Source: Rhododendron vialii (taxonomy: Eukaryota > Streptophyta > Magnoliopsida > Ericales > Ericaceae). Taken from it: a DNA stretch of 64,000 nucleotides. Under the pieces are notes generated by a model, which had not been told where the DNA came from, ran no database searches, and was given only the letters and a program-made list of their open reading frames with translations. The first letter of the stretch is position 1. Each line of letters begins with the position of its first letter. The DNA lies in contig NC_080558.1 of assembly GCF_030253575.1 (NCBI RefSeq), positions 6,024,001 through 6,088,000 of the forward strand. Direction: 5' to 3'. Both the position numbers and the translations under genes were made by a program. Shown here piece by piece: positions 21,419 to 34,202 of the stretch.

Positions 21419-22336
21419 TCATGTCTGTTTTACATATGCAAGCTTCTTGAGAGGCTCTTGGGGAGAGGTGCTGGGCTTCTTCTTGTGGCTCATGATTTTC
21501 AAACTCTGCCTCAGTATATCAATCTCTCTCTCGCTCTTGGATTTTTCTTGCTCCATTGAAGCTAATTTTGTGTGCAGATTTTCAATGGTTTCTTCCTTTG
21601 CCCTCAGCTCTTGCTGTAATTCCTCCAATACTATATCTTCTTCCTCTGCCCTCCAATACAATCCTTCTCCTAAAAAAAAAAAAAAAAAAATCAATGAGTG
21701 GTTCAAATTGGAAATTTATAATTCAAATCCAGATATGTAATAGTGGGATCACATTCAAATTTGGATTTCAATCGAAATTTTTTACTTTTTATATTTCTCT
21801 CGTCATAACGAAGTATTAATTCAAAAAAAATTGACGAAAAACTAAAAAATGCGAAGAAAATTTGAAAAACCGACAAAAAAAGAAGAAGTCATTTTGACTT
21901 ATTAGGCCAAAATAGGCGTCCAAAGTTTGTTACCTTGGTGTGTCCTCTGAATGAGATCATCAAGCTCAAACTTGATGGCAAGGTACAACCTCTTCCACTT
22001 CTCCACAGCCTCATCCCTCCTCTCTCTCTCCTCCCTCATTTGCTCCTCCAACACCAGACACCCTTTCTTCTCTCTCATCACCATCTCATCCTCTCTCTCC
22101 TCCAACCTCTTCCTCAACTTCCTCACCTCCTCCTTCAACCTCTTCCTCTCCCTCCTCCACTCTCCCTCCTTCAATGCGTGCACCACCCTCTCCCTCTCAT
22201 GAGCTCCGCTCTCGTTCTCTCTCATCCACATTATCTCACTCACCTCCTTTTCCAAATGCCTCAGCTTCTCTCTCATGGCTTTGATCATGTTTTTCCCACT
22301 TGGGTTTTTCTTATTTTTGCTTTGGAAGATCCCCAT
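21419..22336 (-). CDS. Coiled-coil protein of the At3g23930/At4g13540 type, two exons
   Basis: Exon 1 is 22336-21934 and exon 2 is 21669-21419; they join in phase to 217 aa. The protein begins MGIFQSKNKK: Gly at 2, Ser at 6 and then basic residues fit an N-myristoylation signal, so membrane attachment is likely. The rest is one long, highly charged coiled coil (residues ~20-200) full of Glu, Arg and Lys heptads, with a break around YWRAEEE near the exon junction. In Arabidopsis such proteins are annotated only as troponin-like or unknown; the function is not established. The acceptor of exon 2 follows an uninterrupted T18 run. From memory, the Arabidopsis relative At3g23930 sits between beta-amylase and BLISTER, the same order as here. 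Confidence 0.85.
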
Positions 22337-22381
22337 CCTTCAATCTTGGCTTATGTTATCCCTTGGCTCACTCAAACTTGG

Positions 22382-22417
22382 TGCTTATATATCTGCATTC
22401 ATTTGTTTGCTTTTCCT

Positions 22418-22479
<62 letters not shown>
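22382..22479 (-). promoter_or_regulatory. Promoter region of the coiled-coil gene: TATA box and GA tract
   Basis: On the minus strand a GATATATAAG box lies about 50 bases upstream of the ATG (22384-22393). Immediately beyond it is a pure (AG)30 microsatellite at 22420-22479. GA tracts at this distance are common in plant core promoters and can bind GAGA-binding factors. Whether it is functional here is inference. Confidence 0.5.
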
Positions 22480-22482
<3 letters not shown>

Positions 22483-24720
22483 TTGGATGAGAACGCATAA
22501 ATTCTTTTGCAGAGGCTCTTCCTTCATACACAAAGGGACTATTTTATGGGGGCTGTCATTTAACAGTTAACTTGACAGACGAAAGTGACAAAGAGGCCCG
22601 TGAGGAGGAGAAATAATCGTGTGCTCTGTCACTACAAGTCCGGATCGATGTTTTAGAGTATTGAGTCTATGAAATCTGATTCAGTCTTGATTCGCCACTT
22701 AGTGCGCTACCTATTACGATAATTAGTGTTCAAATTCATATGATATTGGACTATATTTTCTGAACACTATAAGCATTCTTCATTCGATACATAGGTGCAA
22801 TTGGTTTGAACCGTGGATATCAATGTACAAAGTTATGCCTAGCTACGCAAAATTTGTCTTGATTTTTTGTTTGCGTTCTTTTCTTGATTGTTGTTTTCGC
22901 GTTGTGTGTATTGATTTGGTCAATTTCTCAATAACATGATAGCATGTTCATTTGGTGTTACACATACTCGGCGATAAGTCTCACACGTAGAGATATCTTC
23001 ACTACCATTAATATGTTGTTATTGTGATTTTTTTTTTTTTTGAGATCCATGTTATTGTAGATTTTGAACACATGATTTATAAATTGTTGATATGTACAGT
23101 TGAGATTCACTTGACCTATATATGTAAATCCTGAAATTAATTTCGGAATACAAAATGTACGGTCGTGATTCAATTGCATCTATGTAAGTATCAACCACAC
23201 ATTTTGTAGTTAGGAAATTCATATCACATGTTCAGAAGTATATGCTTGGAGAAAATCTTTTTAAAGGCGGAGCCGTGAATAGTTGTTTACGGAGCCAATT
23301 GCAACCGTTCAAAGGTCCGGATGTTAATGAAACTTTTCCGAAAAAGAGTTAAACTTTTCTCCGAAAAAGTTTCAATAAAATTCGAACCGTTCAAAACGTG
23401 ATTTGTTGCTGCTATAAAAAACTTGTTCATGGCTGAGCCACGAATAAGTTTCTCTCGTATGGTTGCCATAGAATTTCTGCCAAAATGGTCGGTGCTAGCT
23501 TTGTGGTAGGTCATTTCAATGATATTGACCTCTATTATATTGCTTAGATACAGATTAATGCAGATATATAGAAGAATAATTGCACTCATGCTAAAAGTGG
23601 AATGGACAATGAATGATTAGGGTGCAAACTGTGCTAAAAAAATTTAACTTGAATATTAGTATATATTTCACGCGCAAAGGCATCCATGATATAGACATGC
23701 AAGCCAAGAAGGGGAATGGAAGTTGGGAGAGATTTTTTTTCTAACTCACGGTTTTAGGTCAACTTCTGTGCACCACAATTAATCTTGAAAGTTTTGATTT
23801 CATCGTTCACTTGCGGCATCATTTAAAGCTCGGTATTATTAGGTATAAAAGGCAGGTCAAAAGTGCTTCGTTTTTCGTGGAATGAGAGACTGCTCCAATA
23901 CAATTTCAAGTAGTCTTATTATTAATATATACTCCAATGATTTATATTGGCTGCTATTTTTGCCACTTCCTTTTTTGTTAACGTTACTCCCCTGTGTATT
24001 TTTTGTGCAAAAATACACTTACATGAAAATGACGTTAACAAAAAAGAGAGTGACAAAATCATTTCCCTTTATATTTAGAACATATGTTTCAAATCTCAAC
24101 AAATGCTAGAGGGGAAGGAATGGTTTACTGATTTTTCCATAAATTAAGCCTTTCAATTCCTTGGGAATGGAAATGGAAAAAGGAAAAGGACCACATGATC
24201 CTAGGACTAGGAGCATCTTTAGGTCTCAAATTCTGGACAATACTTTTGGACCACACTTGCCATATTCTCACATATGAACAAATCACTGAGATTGGGATAA
24301 AATAAAAAAATAACAAATCAGTGAGGAAGCATCTTCTGTGCCGGAAACACATGTGCTTTTGATTCCTTACATAAGAGTTGCGGATCAAAAAACAAAAAAA
24401 AAAAAATCAATGAGGCAGGATCCTCTGTGCCGAAAACTAATCTTATTTCTCTGTGCCGAAAAAAGAATTTTCCAACCGTTTAATTTAAAACATAAAAAAA
24501 AATCATAACAATTTAATGGCGGAAAAATCTCTCCACATAGAGACAGAGGTCTGCAGGTGAGGTGATTCTACCCACAATCAATTTGTATGGTTGACGACAG
24601 CAATGATTAAATTTTCTGATAATTCTTCTGTTGGGTCCGGAGGAGGAGGAGGGGGAAGGGGAAATGGGTTTAACACGGAATCTCGGATTGATGACTTGTA
24701 GGTTATTTGGGGAATGTCTC
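22480..24720. other. Intergenic, no gene recognised
   Basis: AT-rich sequence. Near 24,310-24,470 the phrase TCTGTGCCGAAAAC recurs three times with (A)TCA(A/G)TGAGG, a small degenerate repeat. A short direct repeat GAAAAAGTTT/GAAAAAGAGTT lies near 23,335-23,370. Short frames here show no family resemblance. Confidence 0.4.
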
Positions 24721-24727
24721 AAAAACC

Positions 24728-24924
24728 ACTCCTTCCATTTCTTTTTAATTGTTCCTTAGGAAATGAAGTGTAATTTTTCCATCAAAAAATAAAGTATTGC
24801 GATCTTCAATTTGGTGCGAAAATGATTGAAAACATTATGCACTCAAGTACTTTATTAAGTTGATCCAAAAATTGTACGTCTTTTCTTAGGGAAGTGGAAA
24901 CGCTTAAAAAGGGACGGAGAAAGT
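24728..24924. mobile_element. Degenerate Stowaway-like MITE
   Basis: The left end CTCCTTCCATTTCTTTTTAA and the inverse of the right end AAAAAGGGACGGAGAAAG resemble the Stowaway terminus seen cleanly at 50623-50894. A TA follows the right end. The left end has drifted, so the assignment is moderate. Confidence 0.5.
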
Positions 24925-26679
24925 ACTAGAATTTTTGGGGCTCTCATTTTTTAGCTTTTTTGTGAAGGCCCAAAGTCCATGCTTCATTTGCTTTCCTTGT
25001 AAGCTGGCACTGCCGGCCGCTCATCTCGGCAATGAACCACTCCGATCTTAACCGAACAATGGACGGATCAGATTTGTGTGCGATTTGTATGCATCCAGAT
25101 TTGATCGGAGCCGTCCGTACGGAGACGAACGGCCGGATCGACCGCTCTGCACCCACTCGGCACGGAGCTGCTTGACAGCATTACCGGGTCCCGAGAGGAA
25201 GGGGGTGAAATTTTGGATTAAAAAAAATTTGTTCCTTTCAAGAGATTTGCTATTTTCGTGGTGATATATATACATCATTGGATTCCTTTGGATCAAGGCC
25301 ATGGAATTAATGCACTGTGGTAAATTCATCAGTAGCATCCTTTTGCGGGGGGGAAAAAACATGAGAAATTCTAACAGTAGCACGTTTTGATGCTGCCTAT
25401 ATTCATATCTTCGTACAGTATGGTAGGTTGCCTTGTGCTCCCAGAATATACCATGCAATTAACTCCTGCTTGTCCGGCTCCATGAGAAGTTTTTGGGCCT
25501 TTTTGGGCATTCTCAATGGTTTTCATATACTATATGCCATCGGAAAAGTTACAGGATTGGGATTCCGGATCGACGTTGTTCAATAAGAGTCTGCTTGGGT
25601 TGTTGTATATATGTTGCGCTAACTTTTCACTGTCTTCTGAAAACCGTCTTTTTGGTTGTTTTCTCTAATTTTTAGTAGATTTGGTTATAATTTTTATGGT
25701 ACAAAGATTGTCTTTTTAGTTTTGTCATCTTTTTTCAAGTTTGTCCTTTATTTATAGTATATTTTTTCGATTCCCTCTGTTGAGACAAACGAAGTGAAGT
25801 AAAAATTATACCAACATCTAGTAAAAATTAGGATTAAAAAAAAAACGGTGCCAAAAAGACGGTGAAAAGTTACCCTGAAGGGGCCAATGTGAAGTTTGTT
25901 AAAAGAATCAAGTTTCGTCCAACTCTTTTGTGGTTTTCAATAAAAGTTATTGACAAATTATTATCATGATCCGAACCATTCTTTTTCCAAATCACGATCT
26001 TTACATTAGTGTTATAAATTATCAAGTTGTTTGAATACCGACAAATACCTAATCCAATTAAATTAGATTAGTGCCAAAACGCCCCTCCACACAGCTTTGA
26101 ATCAGATCCTCTCTAGTTCCGAAGAAGAACTGAACCGTGTTGTCAAGTCCATTTGTGGGTATGTTCAAAAATCACTTTAGTGTCTTAAATAGTTAGTTTT
26201 TTGGAAGTGAGTTAGAACATTCGTTTTACTCGAGAACCGTTCCTATAGATGTTTACGCATTACAACCTACAAAATGAACGACTTAGAATTATCAAAATGA
26301 ACCTCTGAACTCTGAAGGATCCATTCTCTGTACTCTGAGAGGGACACATGAGATCATCCTATCTCATTCGTCCTCGTCTATTTGACAGCCCACAAATTAT
26401 GAAATTAGGACAATCCGCAAGAATTCACCAGAAAATATCAAAACAACAAAAAAGTCATAGGATTCCTTAGGTACAAGACTTGTGAGATTAATAAAACATG
26501 GAAACCTGCAGTGTCCTTCAATCACATTTCATTTTCACGCACTACCCTCCAATATGTAGGTCCAATTTCTAGTGAATAGCCATTAATGCAATGCTCCTCT
26601 CTTCTCGATAGGTTAGAATACAGTATCATGAATTGAATGAGAACAAAAATGATACTCAAGAGTACAATATCATCAGCAC

Positions 26680-26680
<1 letters not shown>
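24925..26680. other. Intergenic, no gene recognised
   Basis: This spacer includes a GC-richer island at 24,995-25,200 with CGGCCG and CCGTCCGTACGG words, probably an old transposon remnant without resolved ends. The rest is AT-rich and lacks exon-like frames. Confidence 0.35.
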
Positions 26681-26728
<48 letters not shown>

Positions 26729-26770
26729 CCCTTACGCAACAATACAAACAAGACTTCAAGAATGTCATTC

Positions 26771-26810
<40 letters not shown>

Positions 26811-26868
26811 CGGGGGGTCCCTTAATCAACAATACAAACAAGACTTCAAGACTTCAAGAATGTCATTC

Positions 26869-26909
<41 letters not shown>

Positions 26910-27013
26910 GGGGGGGGGGGGGGGAGGGAGAGAGAGAGAGAGAGAGTTCCCTTAAGCAACAATACAAACAAGACTTCAAGAATGTCATTCTACAGAGAGA
27001 GAGAGAGAGAGAG
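26681..27013. repeat. Compound minisatellite with embedded GA microsatellites
   Basis: Three copies of a ~43-base core (ACAATACAAACAAGACTTCA ... TCATTCTACAG), at about 26,740, 26,829 and 26,961, alternate with (GA)n tracts of differing length. The second copy has an internal ACTTCAAG doubling and is followed by a run of about 19 G. This pattern suggests expansion by slippage plus unequal exchange. It lies about 700 bases beyond the BLISTER stop codon. Confidence 0.9.
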
Positions 27014-27718
27014 TTGCTAATTTACGAACGACTATTCAGCGCAGTTATGCCCAAGTTCCTACTAAGCCGGCACAACTTTCTTCTCATTGACAGACAGCAG
27101 TGTTAAATACAAATCACAAACCAGATCCTATTACTTAGGGAAAGAAAAACAAAACCAAACCGAGCCTTATGCCCAAGTTCCTACTTGGGGAAAGAAAAAA
27201 AAGAAAAAGAAAAAAACAGATCCCCCAAAAAAGAAAAGGGTTTCTCCTGGATAAGAATAATAGAATAGATGTTTACAGGTTAAATTGCCATAACCATTTC
27301 TTGCATGTATTGGGCCTAAGCCCCAACCTTTACAACACACAAATAAATGACAAAACCTATATAACAAACAAATTACAGTCTAATGTCCAATTGCACCAAA
27401 TGTGTTCTCTTTCTTCCTCTCTTTCTGGTAACTTTCCTCATGTGAAAAAGAAAAAAAAAATCACTAAAAGTACAAACTCCCCAGTTACTGCTAAAAGCGA
27501 CAGGGAGCCATTATTTCCACAGATGAGAGATGACAATTGCATCCTCCAAATTGACGACAATAAGGCCTCTCAAAAAACAACTCATTTTCCTCTATCAAAA
27601 AGAATGGATAATTGACTCGCGATATACAGATTGCGACCTTCTGTGTACCACCAAAAATAAGGGTGGGTTGGGATCTGCAAACAAACTTTTTCATCGGAGA
27701 GCTGTATTGACTCGTAAA
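27014..27718. other. BLISTER 3' flank
   Basis: It probably contains the BLISTER 3' UTR (minus strand, downstream of 27719). Purine-rich in places (27,190-27,240). A ~20-base phrase ATGCCCAAGTTCCTACT occurs twice (27,047 and 27,169). No separate gene was seen. Confidence 0.45.
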
Positions 27719-27804
27719 TCAAAGAAGCTTGCTGGGTCGCCGCCTAGATGGCCCGCCTGGAAATAGCTTCATTATCCAACCCAAAACCCTTTCCACCACC
27801 TAGT

Positions 27805-27855
<51 letters not shown>

Positions 27856-30800
27856 TCTTGTTTAGAATCAGTATGAAGAAAGATAATCAGTATCAATAAA
27901 TTAAAACAAAATATGCAACTTTGTTTATGTTAAATGGTGTTCCTCAGTAGATAAGTAGATGATGAGCGGATGACCCAAAAATGAACTCAAAACTAGCTCT
28001 TATGCAAAAACCAATTGATGGATAAAGTAAGTAAAGTAATAGTTCATAACTTCATATACAATGGTACAATTAAGCCGCTCCTAGGCAAAAGATAGGGGGC
28101 AGAGAAGAAGACCTAAACACCATAAGGGCATCCTTTCGAAAAATAGTGGAAAAACTTCCAACCATTACTCATGTGAACTAGGATCTCACCCAACTTAACT
28201 CATCGTTCATGGGTTGTGATTTTTTGAGGCATACAGTCCACACCCATCAAAAGTATAAATGAAGTCAAACATCTAAATTATTGGAAAACAAAAAGAGTAA
28301 AAGCCTATGTTACATGGACTCACTATGCCTATGTACGTCACCCAATACTCAGATAAGGGTGTGGGATCTATGTCCAAAATATCAAGTTGGTCAGTCAACT
28401 AGCGAGCATATTTTGGAAATCGGATTTCCATGAAATGTGCATAGAACTCTTATATTGTGCAATGTGCACGAAATGCTCCAAGACAGTTCTAAACACCGTT
28501 CATCAGAAAAACTGACTAAAAAACTACAAATATTATAGTGTCCCTGTGTCCGTGAGACTGGAAAAATTCGTTGAATCTGACACTTAGACACTCGCACCCA
28601 AAAACCATACCCGAGTCCATGTAATATAGGCAAAAACTAATCCTTCAGCCCTTGCCAGAAATAGGTTTATACAAATTCCAGTCTCAAACCTAATTCAACA
28701 TCATTTTCACACATTCAACCTTATTATTGTTTTCAGAAACCTTGATCAAGTCCCAAGGCAAATCAATTCTATTTTTGTACATGATATCTCCAATCCACAA
28801 AGTGGTGGAGTTCCCCTAGAGACTTGCTGCAACGCTTTAAGCACTAAAGGAAAAAAAAGAATCAGGTATTGAGCAATCCATCCAGGGGCATGCTTAAGCC
28901 TTTTGTGTTCTTCGTCACTTCTTTACAGTAGTCATCACCAAGCCATTTATAATTTCCTAAAATGATAGTTTTTTAACGGAGTAAAGCTAACCTAGATACA
29001 AACTCATCATAAGTAAGAGCAAAAAAAACCATTGACAGTTTTAACAATGCCAAGGAATCGTGCTAACCCCAATCTGCAGGATACTAAGAGATGACATAAT
29101 CACAAAACCTAATCGCTTTGTGCAGATATTGCTGAAGGTTAGGACTTAGGTATGTGCCCACTCCTCCCCCACCCATACCACCATTGATTGGGGATTACAT
29201 GGTTTCTGTTTTTGTTGTTGTAATGGATGATATAATCACAAACCTTCTGAGGTCAGAATGCAAAACAATTGCAAATAAGTTGGGTACCTCATCGCCTTCA
29301 TCTGCAAATGGAGTGTTGTCGTCCAAGCTGCGAGGATCAGGTAGTCTCATTGGAACATTTGCCTTTGCCATACTTTGAGCAGTCAAAAGCTCTAATCTTT
29401 GTGTTTGGGCTTCAAGTTTTCGGGATAACTCTGTGTTTAAATCCTTCATTTTTAAGAAAGAAAAGAAATTTTTAGCTTAAAGCCATGGAATACAACAAAC
29501 TCCAACAATAATTGCGAACCAACAAAGAAATTTGCTGGAGTTTACTGAATTAGGACTTAAATTGAAAAGTAGAAACAATTACTTATGACTCCATTCAAAC
29601 ATAAGAATACATTTCCTAGTCCTAGGAGAAAAGAAAAAGATTTAGTATGAATATGCATGTGAGAAAAATTAAGCACATGCCAATTTCATTATTTCAGAAC
29701 ATTACGAGTTAAATAACATTCCTGACATCTAACATATCATTCAATGCGGGATGGATACAATAACTAATCAAATGCACATAAATCCCCAGCTTAAGAAGCC
29801 AGAGTATCTTAATGCAAAAAATAATGGAATCTATGCATTCAACAATGTGATTACTTCCCTACTAAAAGATAAACTTAAGCTTAGTGTTTTACCATATCTT
29901 CTGATTTCAGTACCTTATTACATATTTTTAGCACAACAATTTTACCGTTGACGAAAAACTTTGAATCACATATTAACTATAAAGTCTATGAAAGCGAAAA
30001 AGAAGTCTCACCAAACAAAAACATAATTCAATGAAAACAGCAGAGCAAAGACATCCTCGTCTATCCATTCCATAGCCATTTCACAATCCTTGAAAGTGAA
30101 TTGGTGCACTCCCTCAAGAAACACCATATGAAGTAAAGAGGATGCTCCCTGCAAAGCCTTGTTACCCCCTTCTAGAGGCGCTCCCCAGACCAACAGTCAT
30201 TAAGTTGGAGGAATTCATCTAGCATACCGCACAAATAAGCTATTCGACCCTAGATTGCATAATTATATCTGCGTGTTGTTCTTGGTGCTATAAGAGAGAG
30301 GTAGTCATTCGACATAAATATCTACTCATTCTTCCAAATCCATTGTGGAAAGAACCCAGGAGTTAACTCTAACGCAAAATCTCACTCCTCTTTTCTGAAT
30401 CCATTTGATGGGAAGAACCCATCATCTGATGCACAATTTTATGATAAAGGAAAGAAGAAGACAAAACTGCAAGAGCTGAATACAAGTGAGTAAGATCTGC
30501 ACTTGTTCAGATCCTTCATTGGGTGTACTTGTTCCTTAAGTTGGGCACTTTTAAAGGCGGATCCCAATGCTCACCATAAAAGCATACGATATGATATGCC
30601 TAGAGGCCCTAGACGTCTGCTTTTTGGGCAAGTTTTTTGGGTACCGTAGAGCACTAAAATCACTTATCCATCCTCAGATGGGGAAATCTTATAACGAAAA
30701 TGCTTTCCTCCACAATACACATGCTCAAAGAACAACATACCCACAACCACAGACTCTAATCGCATTCGTGCATAGTATCCGGTAACCCTGGATGTAGTTT

Positions 30801-33800
30801 TAGCTTACAAATACCAGAAACCTGAACCCTACATTGCTACTGATATCATCTTACACTACTGATACCGCCACAGGTGAGCCAGAGAAACTTCATTACATAA
30901 CGTAATGTGCAGATCAAAATTACCTTCAGCTTCGAACTTTCAGATGATTCAGCCATCAATGCCTTCATCAACTCTTCCTTCTCCAATGCTAACTGTAAAT
31001 GAATAAAGTCAGAACTTGGTGTTTCTAAAACTATTCTCAGTAATATAATTCAACTAATCAAACAGTAAATTGAGAAGTACCACATCGGTAATATATTAAT
31101 ATGTTATAGGCAGCCAGGAGCTTACAGAAAGAAAAGAAAAGGAAAAAGATTTGAGTCCTGTAAGAAAAATTGAAACTGAAATCTATCTTCTTCTTGCTTT
31201 TTTGTGACAGAAAACTGGAATCTACTGATGAAACAGACCCTACCTCGGAAATTAATGTGTTAATGTTATGGATTGTTCTTGTCTGATCAGGAGGAATATT
31301 TAAATACGAAACTTGAAGATCGAACTGTCCTCCTTCAGGAAGCAAGAAAGAACCGGATGCATCACTTCGCAGATGTGGTGCTGTGCTGTCCATTTCCAGG
31401 TTTGAGACCTCTGCAGTTTCCGTATCAGCCTCATCAACTGCATTAATAATATTAACATCCAAAAAAGTGATCAAATTGATATCATGAAATCAACTAAAAA
31501 TCGAAAGTATATCTAGACCAAAGAAACTTAAAATTGGTAAAGAAAATTACAGAATTACAATATTTACTGAAAGATACCTATTATAAAAATAGAAAGCAAC
31601 AGAATCAGTTACCTAAATCCTCTGTAGAAGTTGAAACATCTTTTCGGTCAGCATGATTTTTGCTAACACCAACGGATACATTTGAAGAAGCTTTGCGTAG
31701 CTTAGATTGCAACAGCTTTTTCTCTGGCCGAAGGGAATAACAGTGAGAAAACAGCAAAATAGAGCCACTCTCATAACATCTATTGATCTATTTTAATTTT
31801 TAAGATTACTGCAACTGTAAAGAGTTAAAAAAAAAAAAAAAAATCTTCTTGAAGCTATGGCAGACTAACGATAAGGAATAGGATCTGATATGCAACAAAC
31901 AATAATTTCACTCGGTGGGAAAATGTTATTCTTGGCAATATTTGATGAGCATGAAACATACTACTTTGGAGAATTAAAACCAAATACAGACTATTTTGCC
32001 TTATATATCTACATAAATTGTTTGCTCTAAAAGCTCAATTCAAACCTTCAACACAACTACTTTAGTGCTAGCTACATGTGTCCATCTTCACTAATCAGCT
32101 CTTTGAAAATATCTCCATGATTAAAGGGCAATCACATTGGTTCAATCAACCTCAGTTCATGTTTATTTAGTAGCTATTGTTCTGCTTTTCCTTCAAATTG
32201 AATCAAGACACCATCACAATAGCGGATGTTAAGAAGGTTAGGAGAACTTGGCAGCCGTGGCAAGATGTAACATAATGCCACTTTCGCAACACTTCCCAGA
32301 TAATCGAGAGGAAACTGTGATGACAACGTTAGCTGAAACAATACCAAACTATCTAATTCATTGTCGTTCATTATTTTCCAAAACCATTATCAGTGTCACA
32401 GGGACTCCTGTAAATGAAGTACCCATGTGAGGTGTTATGTGCGAAGGTATGAAGATTGGGATACATTGCCTCTCAGACATTACATTGTGTAGTAATGTGC
32501 ACAACTCAACTTCTCTTCATACTTTCAAGATAAAAGAACTAAAACAGCAAAGCACAAAAAGCATGCTAACCTTCAACCAGAGCATTAATGGTCGACTGCA
32601 AATCTTGACGCTCTTTCTCAATGCTTGACATTTTCCTCCTGCAAAATTTGACATGTAAAGGTTATGATTATCATGCTAAAGACATCTTGCTAGAAAATAG
32701 AACACACAGCAAATTCCAACGTTCTCTTGCTGGATAATCAGTCTTCTAAATGGCGGCCGCCGAGGCCGCCTAGGCACTTGGAGGTGCCCTGCCGCCACGC
32801 CAATACCTCTTGGCGTTTGATTTGGCGCCCAGGGAGGTTTGGCGGCCGCCTAGGTGGCCATGGCAGTCTTAGCGGCCTTGGCGGCGGCGGCGGCGTCTTT
32901 GGAGGCCTTTGGCAGCCTAAAATGTATAGTATTAAACTAATAGAGAACAAGTTTTGGAAGGGTATGGAGGAGAAGAGTTTGAGGAAGGAGATGAACTTTG
33001 AACCTAGCATTAGGGATCTCCGATCTCGTTTATTTCTACTTATTGTCTTATTCAACTTATTTTGCTAGTTGCTACTACTTAATTTCATTTGGGCTTGTAC
33101 ATTAAACTTTGCATTATGGTTATGTAGAACTTTGAACTTGCATTATGGATACATAGAATATAGTTTGATTGGATAATGGTTTGTTTAAAAAAAAAAAAAA
33201 AAAACGCCGAATTGCTTGGCGCCGCCTAGGCGGCTTGGCGCTTGGAGGTGGGTCTCCGCCCTACTAGTGCCAAGCGCCATTTAGAACATTGTGGATAATT
33301 TAACCAACATGAATCATATGCATTGTCAAAAAGAATGTAGCCTGCAGCACACTGCTGCTGTTTTCCAAAACCAATGATAGTAGCAAAAAGAAAACTGTAA
33401 AATACACTACCAGGGTTCCTCATTGTCTCAATCTCATCGTTAAGTATCAAATATATATTTTAATGGTCCGGACGTGTATTCGACAAGGGCAAGCGGAGAC
33501 AGATGGTGTTCAGAATAGAGCAAATGTGGCAAACACATTAAAGATGGTCAGTTGAAGCCAAAAACAGACCTGGAGTGTGGAGGAGTTCGCCTCCAGTATA
33601 TATATGTAAGTATAACACAAGTTACACAATGAAAGCTGTAGAAACAGCAGAGAAGACAGATAGAAAATTAAAAGGAAAAAGGCATAGTGTTTACTGGTTG
33701 TCTTGCAGTTATCATGGTGGAAGACCTAACATGTTCGTTGCAGTGACGATGTCCTACTGGACTGTAAAATGGTTTGAAAGAAAAAGAACAAACAGAGTTG

Positions 33801-34171
33801 GAATAACGGTCTGCGTATTTTCACTTCCTTAAATTCAACTCCATTTTCACATGAACTGAACCTGGGTCAAGCTCGTTACCTTCAAATTTCAAACAAACCT
33901 TGCGTTTCACTTCCTAACAAGATATGGTATCAATCAAAGAATTGTCCTAAAAAGCATGCTTAATAACCCCAATAACCATATTTTTCTACTGACAAGTAGT
34001 AACACGGTACACTGTAATCTCATTCAACCAAATCAGCATATAGCTCCCCCTAAGTAACAACATATATACCCTTGAAGCTGAGCACTTTCCATTCACTCGA
34101 GCAGACCCATATAGTTCTCTTGGTGAAGTATTTAAGAATAGATAAACAGGATACTTGAAATTACGCCCCCC

Positions 34172-34202
<31 letters not shown>

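Noticed and set aside
21935-22570. A 211-codon plus-strand frame rich in Leu, Pro and Ser
   Set aside because: Antisense shadow of the coiled-coil gene and its GA-rich promoter tract.
24513-24722. A 69-codon minus-strand frame with Ser/Pro run
   Set aside because: No splice context, promoter or recognisable domain; length is within chance for AT-rich intergenic DNA.
26633-27106. A 157-codon frame rich in Arg-Glu repeats
   Set aside because: It is simply GA microsatellite read as ERERER between minisatellite cores; no conserved protein.
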